From contig JAHHQM010000005.1 of NCBI GenBank assembly GCA_020026395.1, positions 1-64,000 on the forward strand: a stretch of 64,000 nucleotides of DNA. The letters are read 5' to 3'. The DNA is from Alistipes sp. (GTDB lineage: Bacteria; Bacteroidota; Bacteroidia; Bacteroidales; Rikenellaceae). Positions 26,997 to 34,631 of this stretch are shown here, one piece after another (within the stretch, counting starts at the first letter, position 1; every line of letters starts with the position of its first letter). The notes below the pieces were generated by a model. It worked only from the letters and a program-made list of their open reading frames with translations. It was not told the DNA's origin and made no database searches. The translations under genes were made by a program, and so were the position numbers.

Positions 26997-28400
26997 ATGA
27001 AAAAACTATTCCACTTATTTTTTCTTATGGCGTTCTTTGCAGCATGCAGCAACGATGACACCCAACCTCTGCCCGACCCGCAACCCGATCCGCAGGAGCA
27101 GAACGAAATCATTCTGGAGGAAGGAACGGCAACAGATCAAATCGTCAATGCCGATGCGGCAACTCTCGACAAAGGCATTACATTCACCACCAAAGGCCCG
27201 TGGAAAGCCGAAGTGGAAGAAGTAGGCACTAAAGCAGCATCCGAGGTGAATTGGCTGACCCTGAGCCAATACAGCGGAGACAAGGCAGGCGACTACACGA
27301 TCACCATTTCCATCGAACCCAATCTCACGGGCAAATCCCGCAAAGCCGTGATCCATATCATCTGTGGCAGCACGACAATCACCATAACCATCGAACAAAG
27401 TGCAGAAAAAGAGGCGGATCCGAAGACGAAGCGCGTAAAATCGGTCACTTACAAGGAAGTATACGGTACGACATATACAAAGGAGTACGCACTTTCCGAA
27501 ACCGGCTCCTCCTATACCTATTCTTACGACCAGCAGGGAAGAGTTGCAAAAGTGATCTGCCATAGCCAAACCGAGGGCAGAGAAAAGCTCCGAACCTATA
27601 CGTTTGACTATCGAATCGCCGGCGAGATCTCGATGAATTATGAGTACGAATCTTTTTACGACCGTGAAGAAGATTCCTATACGCTCATCCTCTCCCTGAA
27701 CGACAGGGGCAACGTAACGAAAGTCAAAGACAGAATCAATGAAACGGACAGTCTCCAAATAAAATACACCCCAGACGCTCGTTTGGCCGAAGTGAGAAGA
27801 AGACACTACTACGACGATAGCTGGGATGGCGCCCACTGCGAAAAACTTTATTACACCGATGGCCTGCTGACCAAATATGAGGTTCTCAACTCCGATTACG
27901 AAGATTCCATTCAAGAATTCGATGTCAATACCCTGTATCCCCACCGTTATCCGAACGGCGGTACCAACATCGACTTCAATTCGTTCTTATTCAGCATCGG
28001 AAGAAGTAGCTATGAAACAATCCTGATGCAAATCGGTTTGTTGGGCAAGGGTTCGGATTGCCTGATGGAATTAACAGGGCGCGACGAAGATATGTGGGGC
28101 CAGCCTGCCCCCCAGTATCAGGAACCGGGAAAAGTGCATAAAATAACCGAAACATTAATAACATTATCCGAAGACTACCGCATTGTAAATTATGAATTTG
28201 ATGGGGATAAAAATGTGACAAAATTCTCGTACAAGACCCCGTATGAAGTATATGAATACTATTACGAGCATCATGTCGGTCACGAATTGATGGATCCCAA
28301 CTACCCGGCACATGGCTATAAATTTGAGATAAAAAACGAGAAAAAAACAAAATTACGCGATGAAGAGAATGTTTATACCTACACGGTAACCTATGAATAG
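26997..28400 (+). CDS. BACON-domain lipoprotein with YD-like repeats (paralog 1)
   Basis: The 467-residue protein has a lipoprotein signal (FAAC, Cys17) followed by SNDD, so it is probably surface-exposed. A Pro/Asp/Gln-rich linker leads to a BACON-type domain at about 40-135: GITFTTKGPWKAEV, then VNWLTLSQYSGDKAGDYTITISIEPNLTG, and ending TITITIEQ. The C-terminal 300 residues are beta-rich with YD-like units such as YTYSYDQQGRVAKV, resembling the DUF4595-type domain of Bacteroidetes lipoproteins. BACON domains occur in carbohydrate-active and mucin-binding proteins, but no enzyme domain is seen here. Paralogs follow at 28938 and 30708. AT content is higher than in the surrounding core genes. 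Confidence 0.85.
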   Translation: MKKLFHLFFLMAFFAACSNDDTQPLPDPQPDPQEQNEIILEEGTATDQIVNADAATLDKGITFTTKGPWKAEVEEVGTKAASEVNWLTLSQYSGDKAGDYTITISIEPNLTGKSRKAVIHIICGSTTITITIEQSAEKEADPKTKRVKSVTYKEVYGTTYTKEYALSETGSSYTYSYDQQGRVAKVICHSQTEGREKLRTYTFDYRIAGEISMNYEYESFYDREEDSYTLILSLNDRGNVTKVKDRINETDSLQIKYTPDARLAEVRRRHYYDDSWDGAHCEKLYYTDGLLTKYEVLNSDYEDSIQEFDVNTLYPHRYPNGGTNIDFNSFLFSIGRSSYETILMQIGLLGKGSDCLMELTGRDEDMWGQPAPQYQEPGKVHKITETLITLSEDYRIVNYEFDGDKNVTKFSYKTPYEVYEYYYEHHVGHELMDPNYPAHGYKFEIKNEKKTKLRDEENVYTYTVTYE

Positions 28401-28937
28401 ACTTCTTTGGGAAAACTGAAAGTCTCTACCCCACAGGCTGATTCTTTGATTGTACGCCCGACGATTAACTGTAGTTCTTGAAATTCTCTGCCTGCTCGAA
28501 AATCTTTTTGAACACCTCATCATTAGTCTCCGGAGTACGGGCATAAAAACGACAAGTCATTGAATTTTTCATACATTTATCTTGGATTGAGGCAACTCTT
28601 TCCATTACATATTGAAAATATCGAGGCGTTATGTCTTCCACTTGTGTGATAAAAGCGTAGGAAACTTAAATTCACAGGAAACAAGAGAGGTCGCAATGGT
28701 CTCCACGTATATGCGCGGGGCTGTTATTTCCATTTCTTTTTCCAAGGTTTTCCTACCTCTTATCACAGAGAAGCATGGATATACAGTACCCGCGCTTCGT
28801 GATTTTATAAATGTAAAAATATGGCACACTATCAAGCGTGGAACTGAAATGCTTCGCATTAATACTCAAAAATACAGTTGAGTGTTCAACCAATGGTGTA
28901 CGGAGTTCAAATTCAACAAACATTAAAAATTGATAAC
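28401..28937. other. AT-richer spacer with gene debris
   Basis: Between the first and second BACON lipoproteins lie 537 bases without an intact gene. The left half carries the 3' remnant of a minus-strand gene (28465-28665). The right half has only short open frames on both strands, one on the minus strand at 28629-28859 that may be more of the same broken gene in another frame. No terminator is evident after 28400. Confidence 0.55.
28465..28665 (-). pseudogene. 3' remnant of an unidentified gene
   Basis: Reading the minus strand from 28665 to the TAA at 28465-28467 gives 66 residues that look like the end of a real protein: FITQVEDITPRYFQYVMERV, a CRFYART segment, and DEVFKKIFEQAENFKNYS before the stop. 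The composition (balanced charge, aromatic residues, amphipathic helices) differs from random frames here. The frame is closed by a stop on its 5' side, and no start codon with leader is present, so this is probably a truncated and frameshifted gene. I do not recognise the family. Confidence 0.45.
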
Positions 28938-30620
28938 ATGAAAAAACTATTACCTTTACTGATGCTTTGGGTTGTATCCATGCTCATCGGATGCAACAAG
29001 GATAACGACGAGAGCGGAGTGCTCATCCCGCCTCCCTCGGAACAACTCACCCAAAAGGCCTTTGCCGATAACGAAACCACGGGCAACGGTTTTTCGTTCA
29101 CGGCCAATACCTCATGGACGGCGACCGTAACAGAAGCAACCCCGCGGCCGGCCGCAAAAGCTGAACCATTCACCCGCGCAGCCGACAACAGCGGCAACAA
29201 CGTGGTGTGGCTCAGACTCTATCTTGGCGACCGGGAGGCATATAGCGGCGGAGCCGGAGAAATTACGCTCCGCATCGAAGTCGACCAAAACTACACCGGA
29301 CAACGGCGCGAGGCGACAATTACCATCCGGTCCGGAGGCAATACATTCACCGTAACCGTCGTGCAGGAGGGAACCAAGCAGGACGGGGAGCAGAACGAGC
29401 CCCCGGTCAAGGTGACCGAGATCTCGCTCTCCAAAACCCAGCTCTCGCTGAATAAAGGAGCCAAAGCAACGCTGACCGCCACCGTAAAACCGACCAATGC
29501 CACGATCAAATCGGTAGTCTGGTCGAGCAGCAACCCGAAGGTCGCGGATGTCAACCCCCTGACCGGAGAAATAACCGCTGTGGACGCCGGAACGGCAACC
29601 GTCACGGCAACCTCTTCTTCGAACAAGGAGGTCTGGGCATCCTGCTCGGTCACCGTCCTCGGCAACGAGCCCTCCCCCGAACCCCAAAGCAAGAAGCTGA
29701 TTTCCCAGATAAAGACGACCTATTGGTATAATGGTAACTCGCAACCCGAAATCGATATCGCGGATGAGTATAGTTTCTTTTACGATGAAAATAACCGGCT
29801 GACGAAGATCGTTTCGGAAAGTTACAACGAGGTAGTCGAACCTGAAAAACCACAGTCAACTCCTTTCATCCGCAGACAGTTTTCCGCTGTGCCAGCTTCC
29901 ACCCGAGGAGATCTGAGCCTTGAGAGAATAACCGCCCTTCTTACTTATGGCGACCGAAAGGTATCCTACGAAATAACAGAAGAAGAGGACGGCGTGGCCG
30001 ATCCCTACAAGACTTCGGGCTCGGTCGAGTTGGACGAATCGGGACGTGCCGTGTCGGGCGAATATATCTCTTATGACAAAGAGTATGTAAACGGCACGGA
30101 ACAATGGACTCGGTATTATGACACTTATAAACTGTTTTACAACACCGAAGGCCGTTTGGTAAAAAGCATTTCTACCGAGGATGGAGAAATGCGTATTACG
30201 TGGACCGGAAACAACCCGACCGAAGTGTGGTGGGGCTATAACGAAGGTACTTATAATCCCGATAATAAAGGAGACATAATCGACAAGGCAAGTTACGGAA
30301 CGGTCCTCAACAAGACCAACCTCGACCTGAACTGGCTTTTTGTACTATCAGCGTCTGAAGGCTGGTGTTTTGCTACGGGAGATGGAGGAAATAATATCTT
30401 CTCGCTGATCGGCCTTACGGGCAAACGGTCGGAGCACATGGCCAGGAAAGTTACCGAATCGCCGTTAATCGATGGTTCTAGTGATCGTGTCTTCGAATAC
30501 ACCTACGAAACCGATGCCGACGGTCTTCCGACGAAGATTACACAGATAATGCAGGAGTCCCGCGGAGACATGGTAGAAAAATACAAGAGCTTCGAAGCCG
30601 TAATCACCTACGCCGAATGA
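28938..30620 (+). CDS. BACON / Big_2 lipoprotein with YD-like repeats (paralog 2)
   Basis: I start the gene at ATG 28938 because it gives a good lipoprotein signal (LIGC, Cys19); a longer frame from 28878 would add 20 residues in front of it. The 560-residue product has a BACON-like domain at about 35-150 (FSFTANTSWTATV, then EITLRIEVDQNYTGQRREATITI), a Big_2 domain at about 155-245 (VTEISLSKTQLSLNKGAKATLTATV, NPLTGEITAVDAGTATV), and a C-terminal YD-like part (YSFFYDENNRLTKIV, later YKLFYNTEGRLVKSI). The Big_2 insert sets it apart from the two paralogs. Lys-Asp-Asn-Asp after Cys19 suits surface export. Role unknown. Confidence 0.85.
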   Translation: MKKLLPLLMLWVVSMLIGCNKDNDESGVLIPPPSEQLTQKAFADNETTGNGFSFTANTSWTATVTEATPRPAAKAEPFTRAADNSGNNVVWLRLYLGDREAYSGGAGEITLRIEVDQNYTGQRREATITIRSGGNTFTVTVVQEGTKQDGEQNEPPVKVTEISLSKTQLSLNKGAKATLTATVKPTNATIKSVVWSSSNPKVADVNPLTGEITAVDAGTATVTATSSSNKEVWASCSVTVLGNEPSPEPQSKKLISQIKTTYWYNGNSQPEIDIADEYSFFYDENNRLTKIVSESYNEVVEPEKPQSTPFIRRQFSAVPASTRGDLSLERITALLTYGDRKVSYEITEEEDGVADPYKTSGSVELDESGRAVSGEYISYDKEYVNGTEQWTRYYDTYKLFYNTEGRLVKSISTEDGEMRITWTGNNPTEVWWGYNEGTYNPDNKGDIIDKASYGTVLNKTNLDLNWLFVLSASEGWCFATGDGGNNIFSLIGLTGKRSEHMARKVTESPLIDGSSDRVFEYTYETDADGLPTKITQIMQESRGDMVEKYKSFEAVITYAE

Positions 30621-30625
30621 TTTGC

Positions 30626-30669
30626 ACCGTTGCCGCCGGGAGCTTCGGCATCCCGGCGGCAGCGGTTTT
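30626..30669 (+). terminator. Hairpin after BACON paralog 2
   Basis: A 16-bp GC-rich stem (30626-30641 with 30651-30666, one G-U) and a 9-base loop are followed by four T. Strong structure but short T-run; it may terminate only partly ahead of the next gene. Confidence 0.7.
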
Positions 30670-30707
30670 CACCCGTTCTCAAGAAAAAACACACCTAATA
30701 AAATAAG

Positions 30708-31850
30708 ATGAAACGTATTTTTGCTTTTCTGTTTGCGGCGGCGGCTTTAGCAGGCTGTTCCGACGACAGCGATGGCGGCAAGGACATCCGACTGAGCCCC
30801 GGCACGCCGAAAAAATACACGATTTTCGCCGATGAAACATCGGGCACACCCTCCGAGGGCATTTCGTTCTCGACGACAGGTCCGTGGCGCGCCACGGTTG
30901 CCGAAACCCGCGCCGGCAGTCCGTCGTGGGTGACGGTATCTCCGGATCACGGCGACGAGGCCGGCAACTACACGATTGAGCTTAACATCGAGGTAAACAC
31001 CACGGGCAACAACCGCAAGGCAACCATTACAATCGAGTGCGGCTCGACGAAGATTACGATTACCATCGAGCAGGGAGGCAGGACCGAAGAAGGCGAGATT
31101 CCCGAAGAAGGCGAGATAAAACCCGAAAGACGGCTGATTTCGGAAGTGTATTCTTATTCCGACAACAGCGCGGAAGAACGCCGGACCACTCTGGAGTATG
31201 ACAGAAAGGGCCGGTTGATTCGCTACCACGACATCTCTAACTCTCTGGTAGGGGCAGGAAATGAACTCGCAGCAGACACTACAACATACATATACGAATA
31301 CGACAACAACATCGTGCGGATTTACAGTCCCGAATACCAGACTCGCTTTAAGGTCGTGCTCAACGATGCAGGCTATGCCAAACAGGTGGAAACAACGTAT
31401 TCCCCCACTGATACGAGTGTCACCACTTATGAATACGATTCCCAAAACCGTCTGATCCGCTCAGACCACAAGGATGAATGGGAAGAGTATATATGGGAGA
31501 ACGGCAATCTCGTGGAGACCCGTTATGGCAATCCGGAGGGCGAGAGAAGCAGCACTCGGTTTACCTATATCGACAGGCCTAATCATGAAAATCTGGACAG
31601 CAAGTGCATCGTGGACGCCGAGAATTCGTGGAACGAACCACTGATATGGGCAGGTCTTCAGGGCATCAGAAGCCGCGATTTCATACAAGGACAAAGAGGC
31701 GATTACAAATGGTCTGACAAAGATGATTTCAACGTAGAGTACTCGTTCGACGAGGGACACATCACCAAAGCCGTCAAGTACCATCTGAACGCATCGGGCG
31801 AGCCAGACCGTTCGCGTTCCCTCATCTTCCAAATCAAATACAACAACTAA
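30708..31850 (+). CDS. BACON-domain lipoprotein with YD-like repeats (paralog 3)
   Basis: The 380-residue protein has a lipobox LAGC (Cys17) followed by SDDSD, matching the surface-export signal. A BACON domain lies at about 40-125 (GISFSTTGPWRATV, SWVTVSPDHGDEAGNYTIELNIEVNTTGN, ending ITITIEQGG). A Gly/Glu/Pro linker leads to the YD-like region (TTLEYDRKGRLIRYH, TYEYDSQNRLIRSD, YSFDEGHITKAV). It is the shortest of the three paralogs. A gene for a small outer-membrane protein follows after 19 bases, so the two are likely co-transcribed. Confidence 0.85.
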   Translation: MKRIFAFLFAAAALAGCSDDSDGGKDIRLSPGTPKKYTIFADETSGTPSEGISFSTTGPWRATVAETRAGSPSWVTVSPDHGDEAGNYTIELNIEVNTTGNNRKATITIECGSTKITITIEQGGRTEEGEIPEEGEIKPERRLISEVYSYSDNSAEERRTTLEYDRKGRLIRYHDISNSLVGAGNELAADTTTYIYEYDNNIVRIYSPEYQTRFKVVLNDAGYAKQVETTYSPTDTSVTTYEYDSQNRLIRSDHKDEWEEYIWENGNLVETRYGNPEGERSSTRFTYIDRPNHENLDSKCIVDAENSWNEPLIWAGLQGIRSRDFIQGQRGDYKWSDKDDFNVEYSFDEGHITKAVKYHLNASGEPDRSRSLIFQIKYNN

Positions 31851-31869
31851 TAACAAACAATTTATTTAT

Positions 31870-32571
31870 ATGAAACATATTTTATTTTTCATTGCAGCCA
31901 TTCTTTTTTCTGCAGGAAGTGCCTTTGCACAAAAAAGCGACTCGACAAGCCTGCAACCCGACAAGCGCGTGCGCAAAAAATTCTTCAACATCAGCTACTC
32001 CTCCGCCAAACTCTCGCCCAAGGGCGAACTCGTCATGGAGGACTACGACGGTGAGCCGATACCCCTCGACGAGAAGTATATCGGCATGAAAAGCAACTGG
32101 GGCGTGTCGATTGTCCGCGGCCGCACCTACATGTTCCACCGCAAGCCCATCGCGCGCATTATAAACATAGGTCTCGACGTCAGCCTCCTCGACCTGAACT
32201 ACCATCAATACTCCGTCGATTACATCGACACCGAGGACCCCTCCTACACCGAGACCCTCCAACTCCACAAAATCGACTACGGATGGCAGGTCGGCCCCTC
32301 CATCACCCTGACTCCCGGCCGCAAATTCTCCATCGCCGCCTACTTCCGCTATGCCCCCACCTTCTCGTCCATTTACTACGAGGATTCCTACATGGGCAAC
32401 TATTCGACCCAGTTCCGCACGGGCGCTTCGTTCGCCTATGGCGTCATCGGCTTCGGTTTCGAGGCCAGTTTCGGCGACTGCAAATACAAGAATTTCACGG
32501 GCGATCTTGATTTGAGCAGCGCCAAAATCAAGAGCAGCGGCTACCGCGTCTACCTTCAGTTCCGCTGGTAA
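31870..32571 (+). CDS. Small outer-membrane beta-barrel-like protein
   Basis: The 233-residue protein has a type I signal peptide (MKHILFFIAAILFSAGSAFAQ, cleavage after SAFA). The mature part alternates aromatic and polar residues in strands (YGWQVGPSITLTPGRKFSIAAYFRYAP, GVIGFGFEASFG) and ends in an aromatic residue after a strand (YRVYLQFRW), the usual signature of outer-membrane barrels. Its position behind the BACON lipoprotein suggests that it may be the membrane partner of the surface lipoproteins; this is inference. I cannot name the family. Base composition returns to the GC-rich style of the core genome. Confidence 0.8.
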   Translation: MKHILFFIAAILFSAGSAFAQKSDSTSLQPDKRVRKKFFNISYSSAKLSPKGELVMEDYDGEPIPLDEKYIGMKSNWGVSIVRGRTYMFHRKPIARIINIGLDVSLLDLNYHQYSVDYIDTEDPSYTETLQLHKIDYGWQVGPSITLTPGRKFSIAAYFRYAPTFSSIYYEDSYMGNYSTQFRTGASFAYGVIGFGFEASFGDCKYKNFTGDLDLSSAKIKSSGYRVYLQFRW

Positions 32572-32611
32572 CGATTCGCAATCGACATTCTCCTTTCAGC
32601 GGGCAAAAAAG

Positions 32612-32635
32612 GTAATGATACAAAAAGCAGCTGGT
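32612..32635. repeat. Left terminal inverted repeat of the IS
   Basis: It pairs with 33758-33781 in inverse orientation; three mismatches, all transitions, in 24 bases. Confidence 0.85.
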
Positions 32636-32648
32636 ATTTTCAGCAGTA

Positions 32649-32686
32649 AGAGGAGGAAAATCACAAGTTTTCCTCCTCTGCTTTTT
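32649..32686 (+). terminator. Hairpin terminator at the left inner end of the IS, + direction
   Basis: A perfect 12-bp stem (32649-32660 with 32668-32679) is followed on the + strand by GCTTTTTT. The transposase stop codon (32661-32663) lies in the loop. It would stop + strand transcripts coming from the outer-membrane protein gene before they run antisense through the transposase. Confidence 0.75.
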
Positions 32687-33668
32687 TAGGTTTCTTATCG
32701 TTGCTTTGCAAGAATAAATACCATTTTATAAAATCCTTGAAATGACTCGGAGAGAGTCCCCGGTGCAGCCTTAAATTATCTTTTAAATGTCCGAAAAAAG
32801 GCTCTATCCCGTTTGATGTTTTTGGAATACGAGGGTGCAGCGTATAATTAAACATGTAGGGCAATGCACGCTGAATATGCGTCGCGCTGCGATGCAACAT
32901 CTTATGCTTATACCACCATCTCCCCGTCTGTTCATCGAAGCTCTTTTCTTCAATAAAATCTTCATACTTCCTGTACCAGTCGATAAAAGCCTTAATCCAT
33001 AATTGGGCAGTCGACTGGCTGTCTATTTTGCAGAGAATCTTCGTCAAATATAGCAGTTCCTGTGCCGCTTCCGTCTGCGGTTGCTTCGTCAGCCAAAGTC
33101 CTGTTTCATGTGCTATGTGAAACGTACATCGCCGGACAATCGCCTCAGGACACACCTCACGGACAGCTTTGATGATGTTGGCCGCACCATCACAGGTGAC
33201 ACTCTCAATACAAATCCCCACATTCCTGATGTTCTGTAAATCCTCTTTCTGTTCTTGCAGATACTCGCCTTTGGTCAGTCGATAAAGAATGGTCATCTTG
33301 ATGTTGGAATCCTTATAGAGCAACAAACAGATTTTGTTGGCAAAATAAGTACCGTCAATGAGAAGATTTACTTTCTCGCGACGCTGGATCTGCCATGTAG
33401 GACATGTGGGAAGAAGACTGTAAAAATAGGTTTTCAAAGTGCGGATACTGTACCCGCTTTGTCGGGATATTTGCTCGATGCTCTGCTTGTCGCGTACCCA
33501 GCGCACAAACCAGACAAATTTGTTATGATGGGATATGGCAGGGCGGGAATCCGTGAAATAGAACCCGCAATTTTTACAATAATAGCGAGTGTGTCCACGC
33601 TGTTTACCATTTTTTATGGTATCCAAAAATCCGCAATGCGGACACCGTTTTCTTCGTGATTTAGACAT
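32661..33668 (-). CDS. Transposase, IS256-like with N-terminal zinc ribbon
   Basis: The 335-residue DDE transposase begins with a zinc-ribbon (CPHCGF at 9-14 and CKNCGF at 32-37), followed by a helix-turn-helix-like segment (SIEQISRQSGYSIRTLKTYF). The catalytic core has Asp in LLIDGTYF, Asp in VTCDGAANI, a CTFH motif after it as in the Mutator/IS256 group, and Glu in NGIEPFFGHLK. The order fits the IS256-like variant Zn-binding transposases of Bacteroidetes. No frameshift or internal stop is seen, so the gene may be active. The start codon is 2 bases from a 44-bp perfect palindrome that can hide its ribosome-binding region. Confidence 0.9.
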   Translation of the reverse strand: MSKSRRKRCPHCGFLDTIKNGKQRGHTRYYCKNCGFYFTDSRPAISHHNKFVWFVRWVRDKQSIEQISRQSGYSIRTLKTYFYSLLPTCPTWQIQRREKVNLLIDGTYFANKICLLLYKDSNIKMTILYRLTKGEYLQEQKEDLQNIRNVGICIESVTCDGAANIIKAVREVCPEAIVRRCTFHIAHETGLWLTKQPQTEAAQELLYLTKILCKIDSQSTAQLWIKAFIDWYRKYEDFIEEKSFDEQTGRWWYKHKMLHRSATHIQRALPYMFNYTLHPRIPKTSNGIEPFFGHLKDNLRLHRGLSPSHFKDFIKWYLFLQSNDKKPKKAEEENL

Positions 33669-33670
33669 GA

Positions 33671-33714
33671 AAAAATGTAGTTTGATGAAACGCGTTTCAT
33701 CAAACTACATTTTT
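33671..33714. repeat. 44-bp perfect palindrome at the transposase start
   Basis: Bases 33671-33692 are the exact inverse complement of 33693-33714 (centre ACGCGT). It starts 2 bases upstream of the transposase ATG. With A5 on one side and T5 on the other it forms a bidirectional terminator-like hairpin, and in mRNA it would enclose the translation start region. Confidence 0.9.
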
Positions 33715-33757
33715 ATCGCTGTAACTGCAAATAGATTAGATAGTTATTGATTTATTC

Positions 33758-33781
33758 ACCAGCTACTTTTTGCACCATTAC
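33758..33781. repeat. Right terminal inverted repeat of the IS
   Basis: Inverse partner of 32612-32635 with 21 of 24 bases matching. The transposase promoter should lie between here and the palindrome, but I see no good TAnnTTTG box on the minus strand. Confidence 0.85.
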
Positions 33782-33892
33782 AAAAAAACGGCATTCCCGC
33801 AATTCCTAAAAAAGTTCTGTATCCGTTGCGTCCCGATCTCCGCGCGTCCGTTGCATTTCCATCTCCTCGCCCACCCCTCACCCAAAAACACG

Positions 33893-33935
33893 AAAAATCC
33901 GCAAATCGAGTAAAATCGATTTGCGGATTTTTTAT
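33893..33935. terminator. Bidirectional terminator at the end of the ribosomal cluster
   Basis: A perfect 17-bp stem (33893-33909 with 33916-33932) starts with A5 and ends with T6. It lies 131 bases beyond the rplQ stop and closes the long minus-strand cluster before the IS. The rest of 33782-34065 is C-rich spacer without a gene. Confidence 0.9.
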
Positions 33936-34065
33936 AAGGTGACTTGTCGTAATTCCTTGAGGCAATCATGACGGAGCTCTCGCCCGGCCTCGCTTCAGCC
34001 GTTACTTTCGCTCCGGCCTCTGCCCGCCCCTCGGATGTTACGCAGCACCCACCGTTCGGAAGAAA

Positions 34066-34629
34066 TTACATCTTCTTACCTACGTTGGTCTTCTTTGCAA
34101 CCTTCGGTGCCGAAGCCTTGGCAGCCTTGGGGGCAGCAGCCTTGCGAGCCTTCTTTTCGCCCTCTACAACTGCATCCTCTACAGCGTCAGTCGACTTTTT
34201 GCGCGAACGACGAGTCTTGGGTTTAGCCTCAGTAGCTACTGACTCGGGAGCAATACCCTTGGTGTAAGCATCGTTGAAGTCAACGAACTCGATGATGCAC
34301 ATGTCGGCTGCATCGCCCAGACGGAAACCGGTCTTCAGGATGCGGGTGTAACCGCCCGGACGATCGGCAATCTTCGGAGCGATCGTACGGAACAACTCCG
34401 TAACGGCCTCCTTCTGCTTGAGGTACGAGAATACAACACGACGCGAATGCGTAGTGTCCTCTTTGGAACGAGTTACCAAAGGCTCGATGAACTGACGCAC
34501 GGCCTTGGCTTTTGCCAAAGTAGTTTCAATACGCTTGTGCAGAATCAGCGACGAAGCCATGTTCGAAAGCAGAGCTTTGCGGTGACCTGCCTGACGGCCG
34601 AGGTGGTTAAAATTCTTATTGTGTCTCAT
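34066..34629 (-). CDS. rplQ: 50S ribosomal protein L17 with Lys/Ala-rich tail
   Basis: The 187-residue product is bL17, at the end of the alpha operon. Residues 1 to about 125 are the normal domain (GHRKALLSNMASSLILHKRI, then FIEPLVTRSKEDT, and the RILKTGFRLGDAADMC block). The remaining 60 residues are an extension of Lys, Ala, Val and Pro (KTRRSRKKSTD, then KAAAPKAAKASAPKVAKK) that E. coli L17 (127 residues) lacks; such tails are common in Bacteroidetes. It follows rpoA with a 2-base gap. Confidence 0.96.
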   Translation of the reverse strand: MRHNKNFNHLGRQAGHRKALLSNMASSLILHKRIETTLAKAKAVRQFIEPLVTRSKEDTTHSRRVVFSYLKQKEAVTELFRTIAPKIADRPGGYTRILKTGFRLGDAADMCIIEFVDFNDAYTKGIAPESVATEAKPKTRRSRKKSTDAVEDAVVEGEKKARKAAAPKAAKASAPKVAKKTNVGKKM

Positions 34630-34631
34630 GA

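Larger units (their letters stand above)
32612..33781 (-). mobile_element. Complete insertion sequence, IS256-like zinc-binding variant
   Basis: The element is 1,170 bases long and bounded by 24-base imperfect terminal inverted repeats, 21 of 24 matching (32612-32635 and 33758-33781; outer end GTAATG, inner end AGCTGGT). One transposase gene fills it on the minus strand. Target duplications cannot be fixed because both flanks are A-rich (AAAAAA on the left, AAAAAAA on the right), which may itself be the target. It sits between the BACON cluster and the end of the ribosomal cluster and breaks no gene. Hairpins lie at both inner ends. Confidence 0.85.

Noticed and set aside
28612..28881. 89-codon + strand frame between two BACON lipoproteins
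   Set aside because: No start context and no protein-like features; the minus-strand remnant explains part of this stretch better.
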